Assembly (NCBI GenBank): GCA_005779435.1
Contig: SXJH01000121.1
Span: 1 to 9,369, forward strand
DNA: 9,369 bases
Reading direction: 5' to 3'
Source: Nitrosomonas sp.
GTDB lineage: Bacteria; Pseudomonadota; Gammaproteobacteria; Burkholderiales; Nitrosomonadaceae
In this document: piece by piece, positions 1 to 7,017 of the stretch
How the letters are laid out: the number at the start of each line of letters is the position of its first letter
Numbering within the stretch: the stretch's first letter is position 1
The notes under the pieces: model-generated
Database searches by the model: none
Told to the model about the DNA's origin: nothing
Seen by the model: only the letters and a program-made list of their open reading frames with translations
Translations under genes and position numbers: made by a program

Positions 1-634
1 AAACGCCGCCCATGGTCGGGTCGGTCAACACCGAAATGAATGGCAATTTATTGTGGCTCAGACGTGTCAGCGCAGCCGTCGTTTTAGCCATCTGCATCAA
101 GGAAAACAATCCCTCTTGCATCCGTGCACCACCGCTCGCACTAAAGCAAATGAACGACAGATGATGATCGATCGCAGTCTTAACACCGCGTACGAAACGC
201 TCCCCGACCACCGAACCCATTGAACCGCCCATAAAACCGAATTCAAACACCGCTGCAACAACGGGAATCGTTTTGATCGCACCTTGTATGACGATCAAAG
301 AATCGTCTTCATCGGTGCTTTCCTTGGCTTGGGCTAGTCGATCCACATAACGTTTGCTATCTTTGAATTTCAATGCATCGGTCGCAATCACGCCGGTACC
401 GATCTCTCGGCGCCCTTCAGGGTCAAGTAACTGATCCAACCGATTTCTGGCCGAAATACGATTATGAAAATCGCATTTCGGGCAGACATTCAAATTCTTA
501 GCTAAATCGGTGTAATATAAAACCGCTTCGCAAGTGCTGCATTTGCTCCATAACCCTTCCGGAACGATTTTCTTTTCACCCGCTTCTTTTCGCTTTTTAA
601 TTTTAGGCGGGATAATATTTTGAAACCAGCTCAT
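1..634 (-). CDS. accD: Acetyl-CoA carboxylase carboxyltransferase subunit beta (5' part, 3' end outside window)
   Basis: AccD is the beta subunit of the carboxyltransferase half of acetyl-CoA carboxylase. With AccA it moves the carboxyl group from biotin carboxyl carrier protein to acetyl-CoA, giving malonyl-CoA for fatty acid synthesis in the cytoplasm. The first 211 codons are present and the frame stays open to the window edge. The protein begins MSWFQNIIPP. It has the four-cysteine zinc finger of the family (C32 and C35 in CSTC, C51 and C54 in CPKC), then FKDSKRY, the FMGGSMGSVVGERFVR stretch, FSASGGARMQEG, and SVLTDPTMGG at the cut end. The ATG start at 634 has a good Shine-Dalgarno sequence (GAGGA, 9 nt upstream). 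It lies 20 bp after trpA, so it is probably cotranscribed with the trp genes, as in many beta- and gammaproteobacteria. Identity is close to certain; the rest of the carboxyltransferase domain lies outside the window. Confidence 0.97.
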   Translation of the reverse strand, partial: MSWFQNIIPPKIKKRKEAGEKKIVPEGLWSKCSTCEAVLYYTDLAKNLNVCPKCDFHNRISARNRLDQLLDPEGRREIGTGVIATDALKFKDSKRYVDRLAQAKESTDEDDSLIVIQGAIKTIPVVAAVFEFGFMGGSMGSVVGERFVRGVKTAIDHHLSFICFSASGGARMQEGLFSLMQMAKTTAALTRLSHNKLPFISVLTDPTMGGV

Positions 635-654
635 ATCTCTGCTTCCTCAGCGTG

Positions 655-1539
655 CTATTGCACATTACCGTCGCTGCCATCGATAGCAACGCGCAATGTG
701 GTCACCAAATTGCCGACATTATCCAGCAACTCTGATTCGGTTGATTTTTCGATTTCCTCGATGATACGGCTACCCACCACCACAGCGTCGGCCAACTCAG
801 CCACTGCTTTCGCTGTTGCGCCATCGCGAATACCAAACCCAACGCCTATGGGAATCGATACATGTTCGCGCAATCGGCTCAACATTGACTTCACATCCTG
901 AAGATCGAGATGTGCGGCACCTGTTACGCCTTTGAGAGAAACATAGTACACATAACCTTTCGCCAATTTAGCCACTTGCTCAACGCGCGCTTGCGATGTT
1001 GTGGGAGAGAGTAAAAAAATGGCATCGATATGATGCGTTTCCAAGCACTGCACCCAGCTTTCCGATTCTTCCGGCGGATAATCGACAATCAATATGCCAT
1101 CGACACCGCACTGATTCGCTTTTGCTGCAAATGCCTCATGCCCCATCGCTTCCACAGGATTAGCATATCCCATGAGTACAACTGGCGTATGGGCATCCGT
1201 TTTTCTGAATTCAGCCACCATATCCAGCACATCGTTCAGGCTGACATGGTATTTTAGCGCACGCTCGGAAGATCGCTGTATTGTTGGTCCATCGGCCATC
1301 GGATCGGAAAAAGGGATGCCCAATTCAATGATATCCGATCCGGATTTTACCAATTGATGCATCAATTGCACCGTAACTCCAGGATTAGGATCGCCAGCGG
1401 TTATGAATGGGATCAGAGCCTTACGACTTTTATTTGCTAATCCGGAAAACACCTTCGACAAGCGATTTACTCGATTGCTATTGGATTGTTCACCAAAAAA
1501 CTCAAAAATACTTTTTATATTATCGAGAAAACCCGGCAT
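655..1539 (-). CDS. trpA: Tryptophan synthase alpha chain
   Basis: TrpA cleaves indole-3-glycerol phosphate to indole and glyceraldehyde 3-phosphate; indole is channelled to TrpB in the alpha2-beta2 complex. The TIM-barrel landmarks are intact: KALIPFITAGDP near residue 40-51, IELGIPFSDPMADGP with the two catalytic acids E72 and D83, LSPTT near 178, YYVSLKGVTG near 198-207, and the phosphate-binding GVGFGIRDG and VVGSRI near 232-259. E72 and D83 correspond to E49 and D60 of the Salmonella enzyme, so this protein carries about 23 extra N-terminal residues. The ATG at 1539 is supported by GGAG 7 nt upstream. Later TTG and GTG codons (residues 27 and 30) have no such site, so the long form is the best call. 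It is 294 residues against roughly 265-270 usual. It follows trpB after an 83-bp spacer and precedes accD by 20 bp. Confidence 0.96.
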   Translation of the reverse strand: MPGFLDNIKSIFEFFGEQSNSNRVNRLSKVFSGLANKSRKALIPFITAGDPNPGVTVQLMHQLVKSGSDIIELGIPFSDPMADGPTIQRSSERALKYHVSLNDVLDMVAEFRKTDAHTPVVLMGYANPVEAMGHEAFAAKANQCGVDGILIVDYPPEESESWVQCLETHHIDAIFLLSPTTSQARVEQVAKLAKGYVYYVSLKGVTGAAHLDLQDVKSMLSRLREHVSIPIGVGFGIRDGATAKAVAELADAVVVGSRIIEEIEKSTESELLDNVGNLVTTLRVAIDGSDGNVQ

Positions 1540-1596
1540 TTATCCGCTCCAAATTCTTTTCACAAAATTGCAATATCAAATAACGCATTCGCTTAA

Positions 1597-1622
1597 GGAA
1601 ACGCCAATGAATCAGCGTCTCC
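1597..1622 (-). other. Inverted repeat (possible RNA hairpin) in the trpB-trpA spacer
   Basis: In the transcribed strand the sequence directly after the trpB stop codon reads GGAGACGC, a 10-nt loop, then GCGTTTCC. The arms pair over 8 bp with one G-U pair. No run of T follows the second arm (CCTTAAGCG), so it is not a standard rho-independent terminator. It could partly stop transcription, protect the 3' end of a processed trpFB message, or do nothing. The structure is seen in the sequence; the function is inference. Confidence 0.4.
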
Positions 1623-2822
1623 TTAGAGCGATAATCCGGACAATTGAGCCACTGTTGCCATATCTTTGTCCCCTCTGCCGGATAAATTTATCAACAATAG
1701 CTTATCTTTCGGTAACGTAGGCGCGTATTTGGCCGCATAAGCCAGTGCATGGCTGGATTCCAATGCCGGCATGATGCCTTCAAAGCGGCATAGTGCATGA
1801 AAGGCCTGCAGTGCTTCATCATCGGTAATCGCAACATATTCGGCACGGCCGCAATCCTTGAGCCATGCGTGCTCCGGCCCGACACCCGGATAATCAAGCC
1901 CGGCGGAAATAGAATGCGTTTCAATGATCTGACCGTGCTCGTCTTGAATCAAATAAGTGCGATTGCCGTGTAATACGCCTGGCTTGCCCATTGTCAGCGT
2001 TGCCGCATGTTGATTGGTATCGATCCCTTTGCCCGCAGCCTCTACACCGATCAAGCGCACAGCAGTTTCGTCGATATACGGATAGAATAAACCAATCGCA
2101 TTCGATCCGCCGCCCACACAAGCAATCAGTGCATCCGGCTGGCGATTGAAATCCTCCATCATTTGCCGCTTGGCTTCAATTCCGATAATCGATTGAAAAT
2201 CCCGAACCATCATGGGATAAGGATGCGGCCCAGCTACGGTACCGATGATATAAAAGGTATTTTCGACATTGGTCACCCAATCGCGCATCGCTTCATTCAA
2301 AGCATCTTTTAGCGTTTTCGACCCCGATTCCACAGGTATCACGGTAGCGCCCAACAGCTTCATGCGATAAACGTTGGTTGCCTGGCGCCTGACATCTTCA
2401 GAGCCCATATAAACCACACATTCCATGCCATAACGTGCCGCAACGGTTGCAGTAGCAACGCCATGCTGACCCGCACCGGTTTCCGCAATGACTCGTTTCT
2501 TTCCCATACGCCGCGCAAGCAAAGCTTGGCCAATGGTATTGTTTACTTTATGAGCGCCGGTATGATTGAGGTCTTCGCGCTTTAACAATATTTGTGCGCC
2601 GCCTAAATGCTCAGACCATCGTTTTGCATGATAAATGGGGCTGGGACGACCAACATAATGTTTTAATTCATAAGCAAATTCATTCTTAAAATCCGGATCG
2701 TCACGATAAAACTCATATTGTTTCCGCAAATCATCCAGCGCTGAAATCAGCGTTTCAGCGACAAATATGCCTCCATACGGTCCAAAATGGCCATCTTGAC
2801 TCGGAAGGTCATAAACACTCAC
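1623..2822 (-). CDS. trpB: Tryptophan synthase beta chain
   Basis: TrpB is the pyridoxal-phosphate subunit that joins indole, delivered from TrpA, to serine to make tryptophan. The PLP lysine is K92 in HTGAHKVNN. The catalytic glutamate is E114 in VIAETGAGQHG. The cofactor phosphate loop is GGGSNA from residue 237, and the C-terminal SGRGDKD lies near 381. These match K87, E109 and G232 onward of the enterobacterial enzyme with a constant shift of five. Length (399 aa) is normal for TrpB1. The start is GTG at 2822, with a strong Shine-Dalgarno sequence (AAGGAG, 10 nt upstream) inside the end of trpF. The trpF stop and trpB start share four bases (GTGA), which points to translational coupling. 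All active-site residues examined are present, so the enzyme should be active. Confidence 0.98.
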   Translation of the reverse strand: MSVYDLPSQDGHFGPYGGIFVAETLISALDDLRKQYEFYRDDPDFKNEFAYELKHYVGRPSPIYHAKRWSEHLGGAQILLKREDLNHTGAHKVNNTIGQALLARRMGKKRVIAETGAGQHGVATATVAARYGMECVVYMGSEDVRRQATNVYRMKLLGATVIPVESGSKTLKDALNEAMRDWVTNVENTFYIIGTVAGPHPYPMMVRDFQSIIGIEAKRQMMEDFNRQPDALIACVGGGSNAIGLFYPYIDETAVRLIGVEAAGKGIDTNQHAATLTMGKPGVLHGNRTYLIQDEHGQIIETHSISAGLDYPGVGPEHAWLKDCGRAEYVAITDDEALQAFHALCRFEGIMPALESSHALAYAAKYAPTLPKDKLLLINLSGRGDKDMATVAQLSGLSL

Positions 2823-3436
2823 GATTGTTTAACTCCTTGCATGAAAGCAAAAATTTTTTTCTCATCCTTAATGCCTTTTGAAGCTTCCACTCCGCTTGAA
2901 ACATCGACAGCCCAAGGTTTGGTTTGTTGAATCGCCGAGACTACGTTATCGGGATTTAGCCCGCCGGAGAGAATAAGCGGCAAAGACAGTTGCGAGGGAA
3001 TAAGCTGCCAATCAAATGTATGTCCGGTGCCTCCAGGCATTTCGGCAGCATAGGCATCCAGCAGCAACCCGCTTGCACTTCGATAACGCTTTGCATATTG
3101 TAGCAAATCTGTATCCGATTTAACCCTGATCGCCTTGATATAGGGCAATGAAAATTGATTGCAAAATTCCGGCGTTTCATCGCCATGAAATTGCAGCAAA
3201 CTTAACCTGGCAACGCGGATAGTTTCTTCAACCCAAGCGACATCGGGATCGACGTAAACCCCGACAGAAACAATAAACGGCGGAATACTCGCTGTTATTT
3301 TTGCCGCTACCGCAGGATCGATATAGCGCGCACTCTGCGGCCAAAAAACAAAACCAACGGCATCGGCACCGTATCGAATTGCAGCTTGCGCGTCCTCACC
3401 TCTTGTGATTCCGCATACTTTAACCCGCACTGTCAT
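2819..3436 (-). CDS. trpF: Phosphoribosylanthranilate isomerase
   Basis: TrpF carries out the Amadori rearrangement of N-(5-phosphoribosyl)anthranilate to CdRP, the third step of tryptophan synthesis. From the ATG at 3436 the protein is 205 aa and begins MTVRVKVCGITR. The general base cysteine is C8 and the general acid aspartate is D127 in LLLDAY. QFHGDE, PGGTGHTFDW and LSGGLNPDNV follow in family order, and the C-terminal VDVSSGVE phosphate site is present. An in-frame TTG at 3463 directly abuts the truA stop and would add nine residues. ATG is preferred because it gives the usual family N-terminus, but neither start has a good Shine-Dalgarno sequence, so initiation may depend on ribosomes arriving from truA. 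As in many betaproteobacteria, trpF is grouped with trpBA, away from trpEGDC, none of which is in this window. Confidence 0.95.
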   Translation of the reverse strand: MTVRVKVCGITRGEDAQAAIRYGADAVGFVFWPQSARYIDPAVAAKITASIPPFIVSVGVYVDPDVAWVEETIRVARLSLLQFHGDETPEFCNQFSLPYIKAIRVKSDTDLLQYAKRYRSASGLLLDAYAAEMPGGTGHTFDWQLIPSQLSLPLILSGGLNPDNVVSAIQQTKPWAVDVSSGVEASKGIKDEKKIFAFMQGVKQS

Positions 3437-3463
3437 GTTATTAATTAGCGATACTTCCGGCAA

Positions 3464-4261
3464 CTATTTAACTAAGGTCAACCCTGGGATTATTGGACAC
3501 GTAGCGCTTTCCGGCATATTCCATGCAGCATCATATGTTACACCGGCCAAGTAAAGACCGGCGGGTGAAAAAGTCGGGGGAGCATAAACTCTATCGCAAC
3601 TTTTAAGCAACTCCTGCATCCAGGCGGCAGGATACTTACCTTTGCCGATATACACAAGACAGCCCACAATATTTCTAACCATATGCTGCAAGAATGCATT
3701 TGCACGCAAATCGAAAATCACAAAATTGCCATGCCGGGAAATATCGAGGGACGTAATAGTTCTAACAGGGGTTTTCGCTTGACACTCGGCCGCCCTAAAC
3801 GAAGTAAAGTCGTGCTCTCCGATCAAATATCGGCTTGCGGCTTGCATGCGATCCAGATCAAGCGGTTGATGATACCATCCTGCTTTGTGGTGAAAAATTC
3901 CCGGCCTTACCGCCTGGTTCAATAGAAGATAAATATAACGCCGCTCAATCGCGCTATATCTGGCGTGAAATGATTCCGACACTTCCCCGGCCCATAGAAT
4001 TGCAATGTCATCGGGCAACAAGGCATTGACACCGCGCACCCAAGCACCGATCGGACGCTTTGCTTGAGTATCGAAATGTATGACCTGATACAGCGCATGA
4101 ACGCCCGTATCGGTGCGTCCGGCTGTAACGATGCGGATGTTTTCCTGTGCGATTTGCGATACTGCCGCTTCAACAGTCGTTTGAATCGAGCAGGCATTCG
4201 GTTGGCTTTGCCATCCGCAATAACGACTGCCGTCATATTCTAAAACAAGAGCTATTCGCAC
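3464..4261 (-). CDS. truA: tRNA pseudouridine(38-40) synthase
   Basis: TruA converts uridines 38, 39 and 40 of the tRNA anticodon stem-loop to pseudouridine. The product is 265 aa, normal for the family. The N-terminal IALVLEYDGSRYCGWQ is the first conserved block. The catalytic aspartate is D51 in AGRTDTGVHA. FHARYSAIERRYIY, HDFTSFRAAECQAKTPVR and the C-terminal FLQHMVRNIVG all fit TruA. The start is GTG at 4261: an in-frame TGA two codons upstream rules out a longer form, and the conserved block starts at once. No Shine-Dalgarno sequence is visible; a perfect 6-bp inverted repeat sits where one would be. truA is directly followed by trpF, the usual betaproteobacterial truA-trpF arrangement. 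Confidence 0.97.
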   Translation of the reverse strand: MRIALVLEYDGSRYCGWQSQPNACSIQTTVEAAVSQIAQENIRIVTAGRTDTGVHALYQVIHFDTQAKRPIGAWVRGVNALLPDDIAILWAGEVSESFHARYSAIERRYIYLLLNQAVRPGIFHHKAGWYHQPLDLDRMQAASRYLIGEHDFTSFRAAECQAKTPVRTITSLDISRHGNFVIFDLRANAFLQHMVRNIVGCLVYIGKGKYPAAWMQELLKSCDRVYAPPTFSPAGLYLAGVTYDAAWNMPESATCPIIPGLTLVK

Positions 4262-4268
4262 AAATCAG

Positions 4269-4283
4269 AATCGCTGTGCGATT
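4269..4283 (-). other. Perfect inverted repeat just upstream of the truA start
   Basis: The transcribed strand reads AATCGC-ACA-GCGATT, a 6-bp perfect stem with a 3-nt loop, ending 7 nt before the truA GTG. It occupies the place of a ribosome binding site, and none is otherwise visible. It may lower or control truA translation. The repeat is certain; its role is inference. Confidence 0.4.
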
Positions 4284-4326
4284 TGATTCACCGATACAGT
4301 AACAAACACACATCCGGCAAATATCA

Positions 4327-6786
4327 TCACAAGCCTTTTAACATTTTCTTAGCCACCTTCTTTTGCTTCGCATCGCCGTCTTGCATAATTTCCTCGAGCA
4401 TTTCTTTGGCGCCTTCCTTGTCGTCCATCTCGAGATATGCTTTTGCTAAATCAATTTTGGTTTCAACTTCTTGCCATTGCTCGCTGTTAACAGCCTCTTC
4501 CGATTCCGCACCGCCTCCCTCCGATTGAGGTTGATCGTCGAGATCCAAATTGATATCGGCCAATCCAAGCTCAGGCACTTTCGGAGCCGATTCGTCATTC
4601 GTTTCTCCGGATAGATTTTCCTCAGGTATTTCAAAATCCAAAGGCTCATTTTCCGTTGCATCGTCCGCACTATCGTCCGTTAGTGAAATGCGCTGCTTCG
4701 ATTCGGGAGATTTCTTATCATCTTCCGCATCCTCGGTAAGATTGATCGCAGAATCCGATAGATCAAAATCCATACTTGAATGCTTTTCTTCTATCGCTGT
4801 ATCGGCATCATCGTGTTGTATTGCCGTTTCATCAAAATCAATCGCCAAAGCGCTATCAATACTCTCGTCCGTATCTTGTAAACGGCTGTCCTCACCTGCT
4901 TGCTCGATATCGGTATCGGTATCGATATCGAAATCACCGCCCTTCAATTGCGATTGATCAAGCGACGGATCGTTCCGATTCGCATCGGCGTCGGCTTCAT
5001 CCGTCAAATCAAATTCACCCTGGGGTTCGCCACCAGAAAAATCATCGCCGGTTATGTCATTTGCTTGATTAACCTCTTGCTCTGTTTCTTCATCATCCCG
5101 AGCCGGTTCCGATTCGGACGAAGATTCGATCTCCTCGTCATATCCCGAATTTTCATTGTAATAATCCGGATCCTTATCGAAATCCTGATCTTGATATTCC
5201 GATGCCGCATACTCATCCGCAACTGCGGCCTGAGCTCCTGTCACTGCTGCCGCGCGAGACCGCAGCGTCGAGGAAAAATCTTTTCTTCCCGTTTCCTCGT
5301 CATCTTCGCTTTGTTGCAACTTGGCTCTACGCCTTTTTATCATCAGCAAAATGAGCAACAAGACCAATATCGATATGGCGGCAATATATTCTATATATGC
5401 AAATATCAGGTCGCTCCACGACGAATCTTCTCCTTCCGGCGTACCGGCGGGATTGGTTGCCGCAACGGTTTCACCCGGTTCGGTTACCGGCGATATGACC
5501 GATATTTCCTCAGGCAAGCCCGGCGCTTGCGGTGAATCGATTTCCGCTTTTAATTCATTCTCAATAGCCGGATCGATCACTATAGGCGGCAGCGCTGCCA
5601 ATTCATTATGTGCTTTGGTTGGCGACTCTGCATTCATTTGCGCTTGCGCCAATACGGAATCTTTCAATTCGAGCAGGTGCTTAAGATTCTGAACGCTCTT
5701 TTCCAGCATTGCCACACGTTCATTGGCCTCCTTTAATGCCAGGTTTCTCGCCGTAGCATCCTCTTCCATCATGCGCAAACGATCAACCAGACCGGAATCT
5801 GTCGATTCACTGCCGGTTTCCGTCAACTGAGTGCCGCTCGATAACTTCAAAACTTCTTTTGGCGCTTCCGCTATCGTCGATGATTTTTTCTCAATGCTTG
5901 CGGTGATTTGGCCTTGATCGGATTGACTGATACTGCGAGAAGGCGGCGTTTCCCTGCTCAGCGCGGACAATTTACCTTGATAGCTGCGCCAATCTTCGAC
6001 TTGTAAGTTGACCTCTTTATTCGCCGTTACCGCATCGATCGTAATTATTTCACTTTGCTCAGGTATGGTTAAAACCGCGCCCGTTCTAAGTAAATTCATA
6101 TTTCCTGCGATAAATGCATCGCGATTGGCGCGGTGAAGCGCAACAAGCATCTGATTCAGATTTACACCCGCAGGCATGACTTGCCGCGCGATCGTCGATA
6201 GCGTATCTCCGCGATTAACGGGACCGTAGGTATTCGCTGTTTGTTTGGATGAACTGCTTGATGATTTTGCGATGTTCTTTTTCCGCTCGGCGGCACTGGA
6301 AACAGAAGCAGCTTCAAGCTTTAGCGGGGATTCCTCGAGATCGTAACTGCGAACGGCACTCGGCGCGACAATATCTTGCGCACTGCTTTCAATGGGATCG
6401 AGCAATACGGTATATTCTCGCAACACACGCCCCGAAGTCCAACTTAGCTCCATTAAAACGATTAAGAAAGGATCGTTAATCGCTTGCGCGGAAGTCAATT
6501 TAATATAGGGAGTTCCATTTGCTCGTAGCGCGACGGAAGCTTTAATCGATGACAAAATGGATTCATAACCGACACCCACATGTGCATAAGTTTCTCGGGG
6601 TGCAATACCGGCCTTCAGCGATTGCACTTCATCGCTATTGCTCGCAACGACATCGATTTCAGCATTGAGCGGTTGCCCCAGCGCTGAATTGAGTGTCAGT
6701 TTGCCGAGACCGGCTGCGTGAATGGCGGCCCATGGTAGCATCAGAATAATGACAAACAAGCTTATGCGTAAAGATGTTTTATACAC
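4327..6786 (-). CDS. fimV: FimV/HubP-family polar inner-membrane protein with LysM domain
   Basis: FimV proteins organise the cell pole and, in pilus-bearing species, type IV pilus assembly and twitching. From the GTG at 6786 the product is 819 aa. Residues 1-24 form a signal peptide (basic start, hydrophobic core, likely cut AIHA/AGLG). Next come the conserved FimV N-domain (GKLTLNSALGQPLNAEI, about 26-130), a Ser-rich linker, a LysM domain (about 187-244), a short coiled coil with leucine and glutamate heptads (about 335-383), a Pro-rich linker, one membrane segment (about 459-483, followed by KRRR) and a highly Asp/Glu/Ser-rich cytoplasmic region (about 489-768). The C-terminal FimV domain (about 764-819) contains KIDLAKAYLEMDD and EEIM. 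The peptidoglycan-binding part should be periplasmic and the acidic part cytoplasmic. An in-frame TTG at 6840 would add 18 residues, but GTG has AGAGAGGG 7 nt upstream and gives a clean signal peptide. The position upstream of truA is typical of betaproteobacteria. Confidence 0.93.
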   Translation of the reverse strand: MYKTSLRISLFVIILMLPWAAIHAAGLGKLTLNSALGQPLNAEIDVVASNSDEVQSLKAGIAPRETYAHVGVGYESILSSIKASVALRANGTPYIKLTSAQAINDPFLIVLMELSWTSGRVLREYTVLLDPIESSAQDIVAPSAVRSYDLEESPLKLEAASVSSAAERKKNIAKSSSSSSKQTANTYGPVNRGDTLSTIARQVMPAGVNLNQMLVALHRANRDAFIAGNMNLLRTGAVLTIPEQSEIITIDAVTANKEVNLQVEDWRSYQGKLSALSRETPPSRSISQSDQGQITASIEKKSSTIAEAPKEVLKLSSGTQLTETGSESTDSGLVDRLRMMEEDATARNLALKEANERVAMLEKSVQNLKHLLELKDSVLAQAQMNAESPTKAHNELAALPPIVIDPAIENELKAEIDSPQAPGLPEEISVISPVTEPGETVAATNPAGTPEGEDSSWSDLIFAYIEYIAAISILVLLLILLMIKRRRAKLQQSEDDEETGRKDFSSTLRSRAAAVTGAQAAVADEYAASEYQDQDFDKDPDYYNENSGYDEEIESSSESEPARDDEETEQEVNQANDITGDDFSGGEPQGEFDLTDEADADANRNDPSLDQSQLKGGDFDIDTDTDIEQAGEDSRLQDTDESIDSALAIDFDETAIQHDDADTAIEEKHSSMDFDLSDSAINLTEDAEDDKKSPESKQRISLTDDSADDATENEPLDFEIPEENLSGETNDESAPKVPELGLADINLDLDDQPQSEGGGAESEEAVNSEQWQEVETKIDLAKAYLEMDDKEGAKEMLEEIMQDGDAKQKKVAKKMLKGL

Positions 6787-6793
6787 CGAAGTA

Positions 6794-6801
6794 CCCTCTC
6801 T
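6794..6801 (-). promoter_or_regulatory. Shine-Dalgarno sequence that decides the fimV start
   Basis: AGAGAGGG lies 7 nt before the GTG at 6786. It supports that start over the TTG at 6840, which has no comparable site and would put 18 polar residues before the signal peptide. Confidence 0.6.
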
Positions 6802-7017
6802 GGTTTTTTGGAAATAGGAAAGGCTAGCATTGCCGCGCAATCGGGTAAGTAAGGATTACGCTCGAAATTATGGGTTAATTCATTTTATGCAATCCAATAC
6901 TGATGTCTCACTCGAATTAGCAAGGTGTAAGAATATCTTTTATCCTGGAGTCTGCGGGTTTCACGACTGTACCAATGAAATAACAGCCATTATCGACTTG
7001 ATGCAATAAACGGACGC
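6802..7017. other. asd-fimV intergenic region
   Basis: This gap after asd is long compared with the others in the window. I see no tRNA, no strong hairpin followed by T residues, and no convincing -35/-10 pair on the minus strand, although an fimV promoter would be expected here. It does hold an open plus-strand frame: from ATG 6887 to TAA 7007-7009 (40 codons), or from TTG 6830 (59 codons). The peptide has three cysteines and resembles nothing I recognise. No Shine-Dalgarno sequence precedes either start, so it is not called as a gene. Confidence 0.35.

Noticed and set aside
97..282. Minus-strand 61-codon frame within the accD region
   Set aside because: It is out of frame with accD, whose translation is unmistakable across the same bases.
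1403..1720. Plus-strand frame spanning the trpA start, spacer and trpB end
   Set aside because: It is mostly antisense to real coding sequence, with no ribosome binding site and no recognisable domain.
4900..5535. Long plus-strand open frame (211 codons) antisense to fimV
   Set aside because: It lies opposite the Asp/Glu/Ser-rich part of fimV, where GAT/GAA-rich codons leave few stops on the other strand. The translation is Ile/Arg-rich with no recognisable domain. The same holds for the plus-strand frames at 4550-4957, 4776-5072 and 5321-5692.
6802..7017. Candidate sigma-70 promoter for fimV (TTGCAT followed by TAATTT)
   Set aside because: Only about half of the -35 bases match and the -10 is poor. 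In AT-rich spacer DNA this is expected by chance.
7000..7017. Rho-independent terminator after asd
   Set aside because: Only a 4-bp stem (ATAA/TTAT) can be drawn downstream, with no proper T-run.
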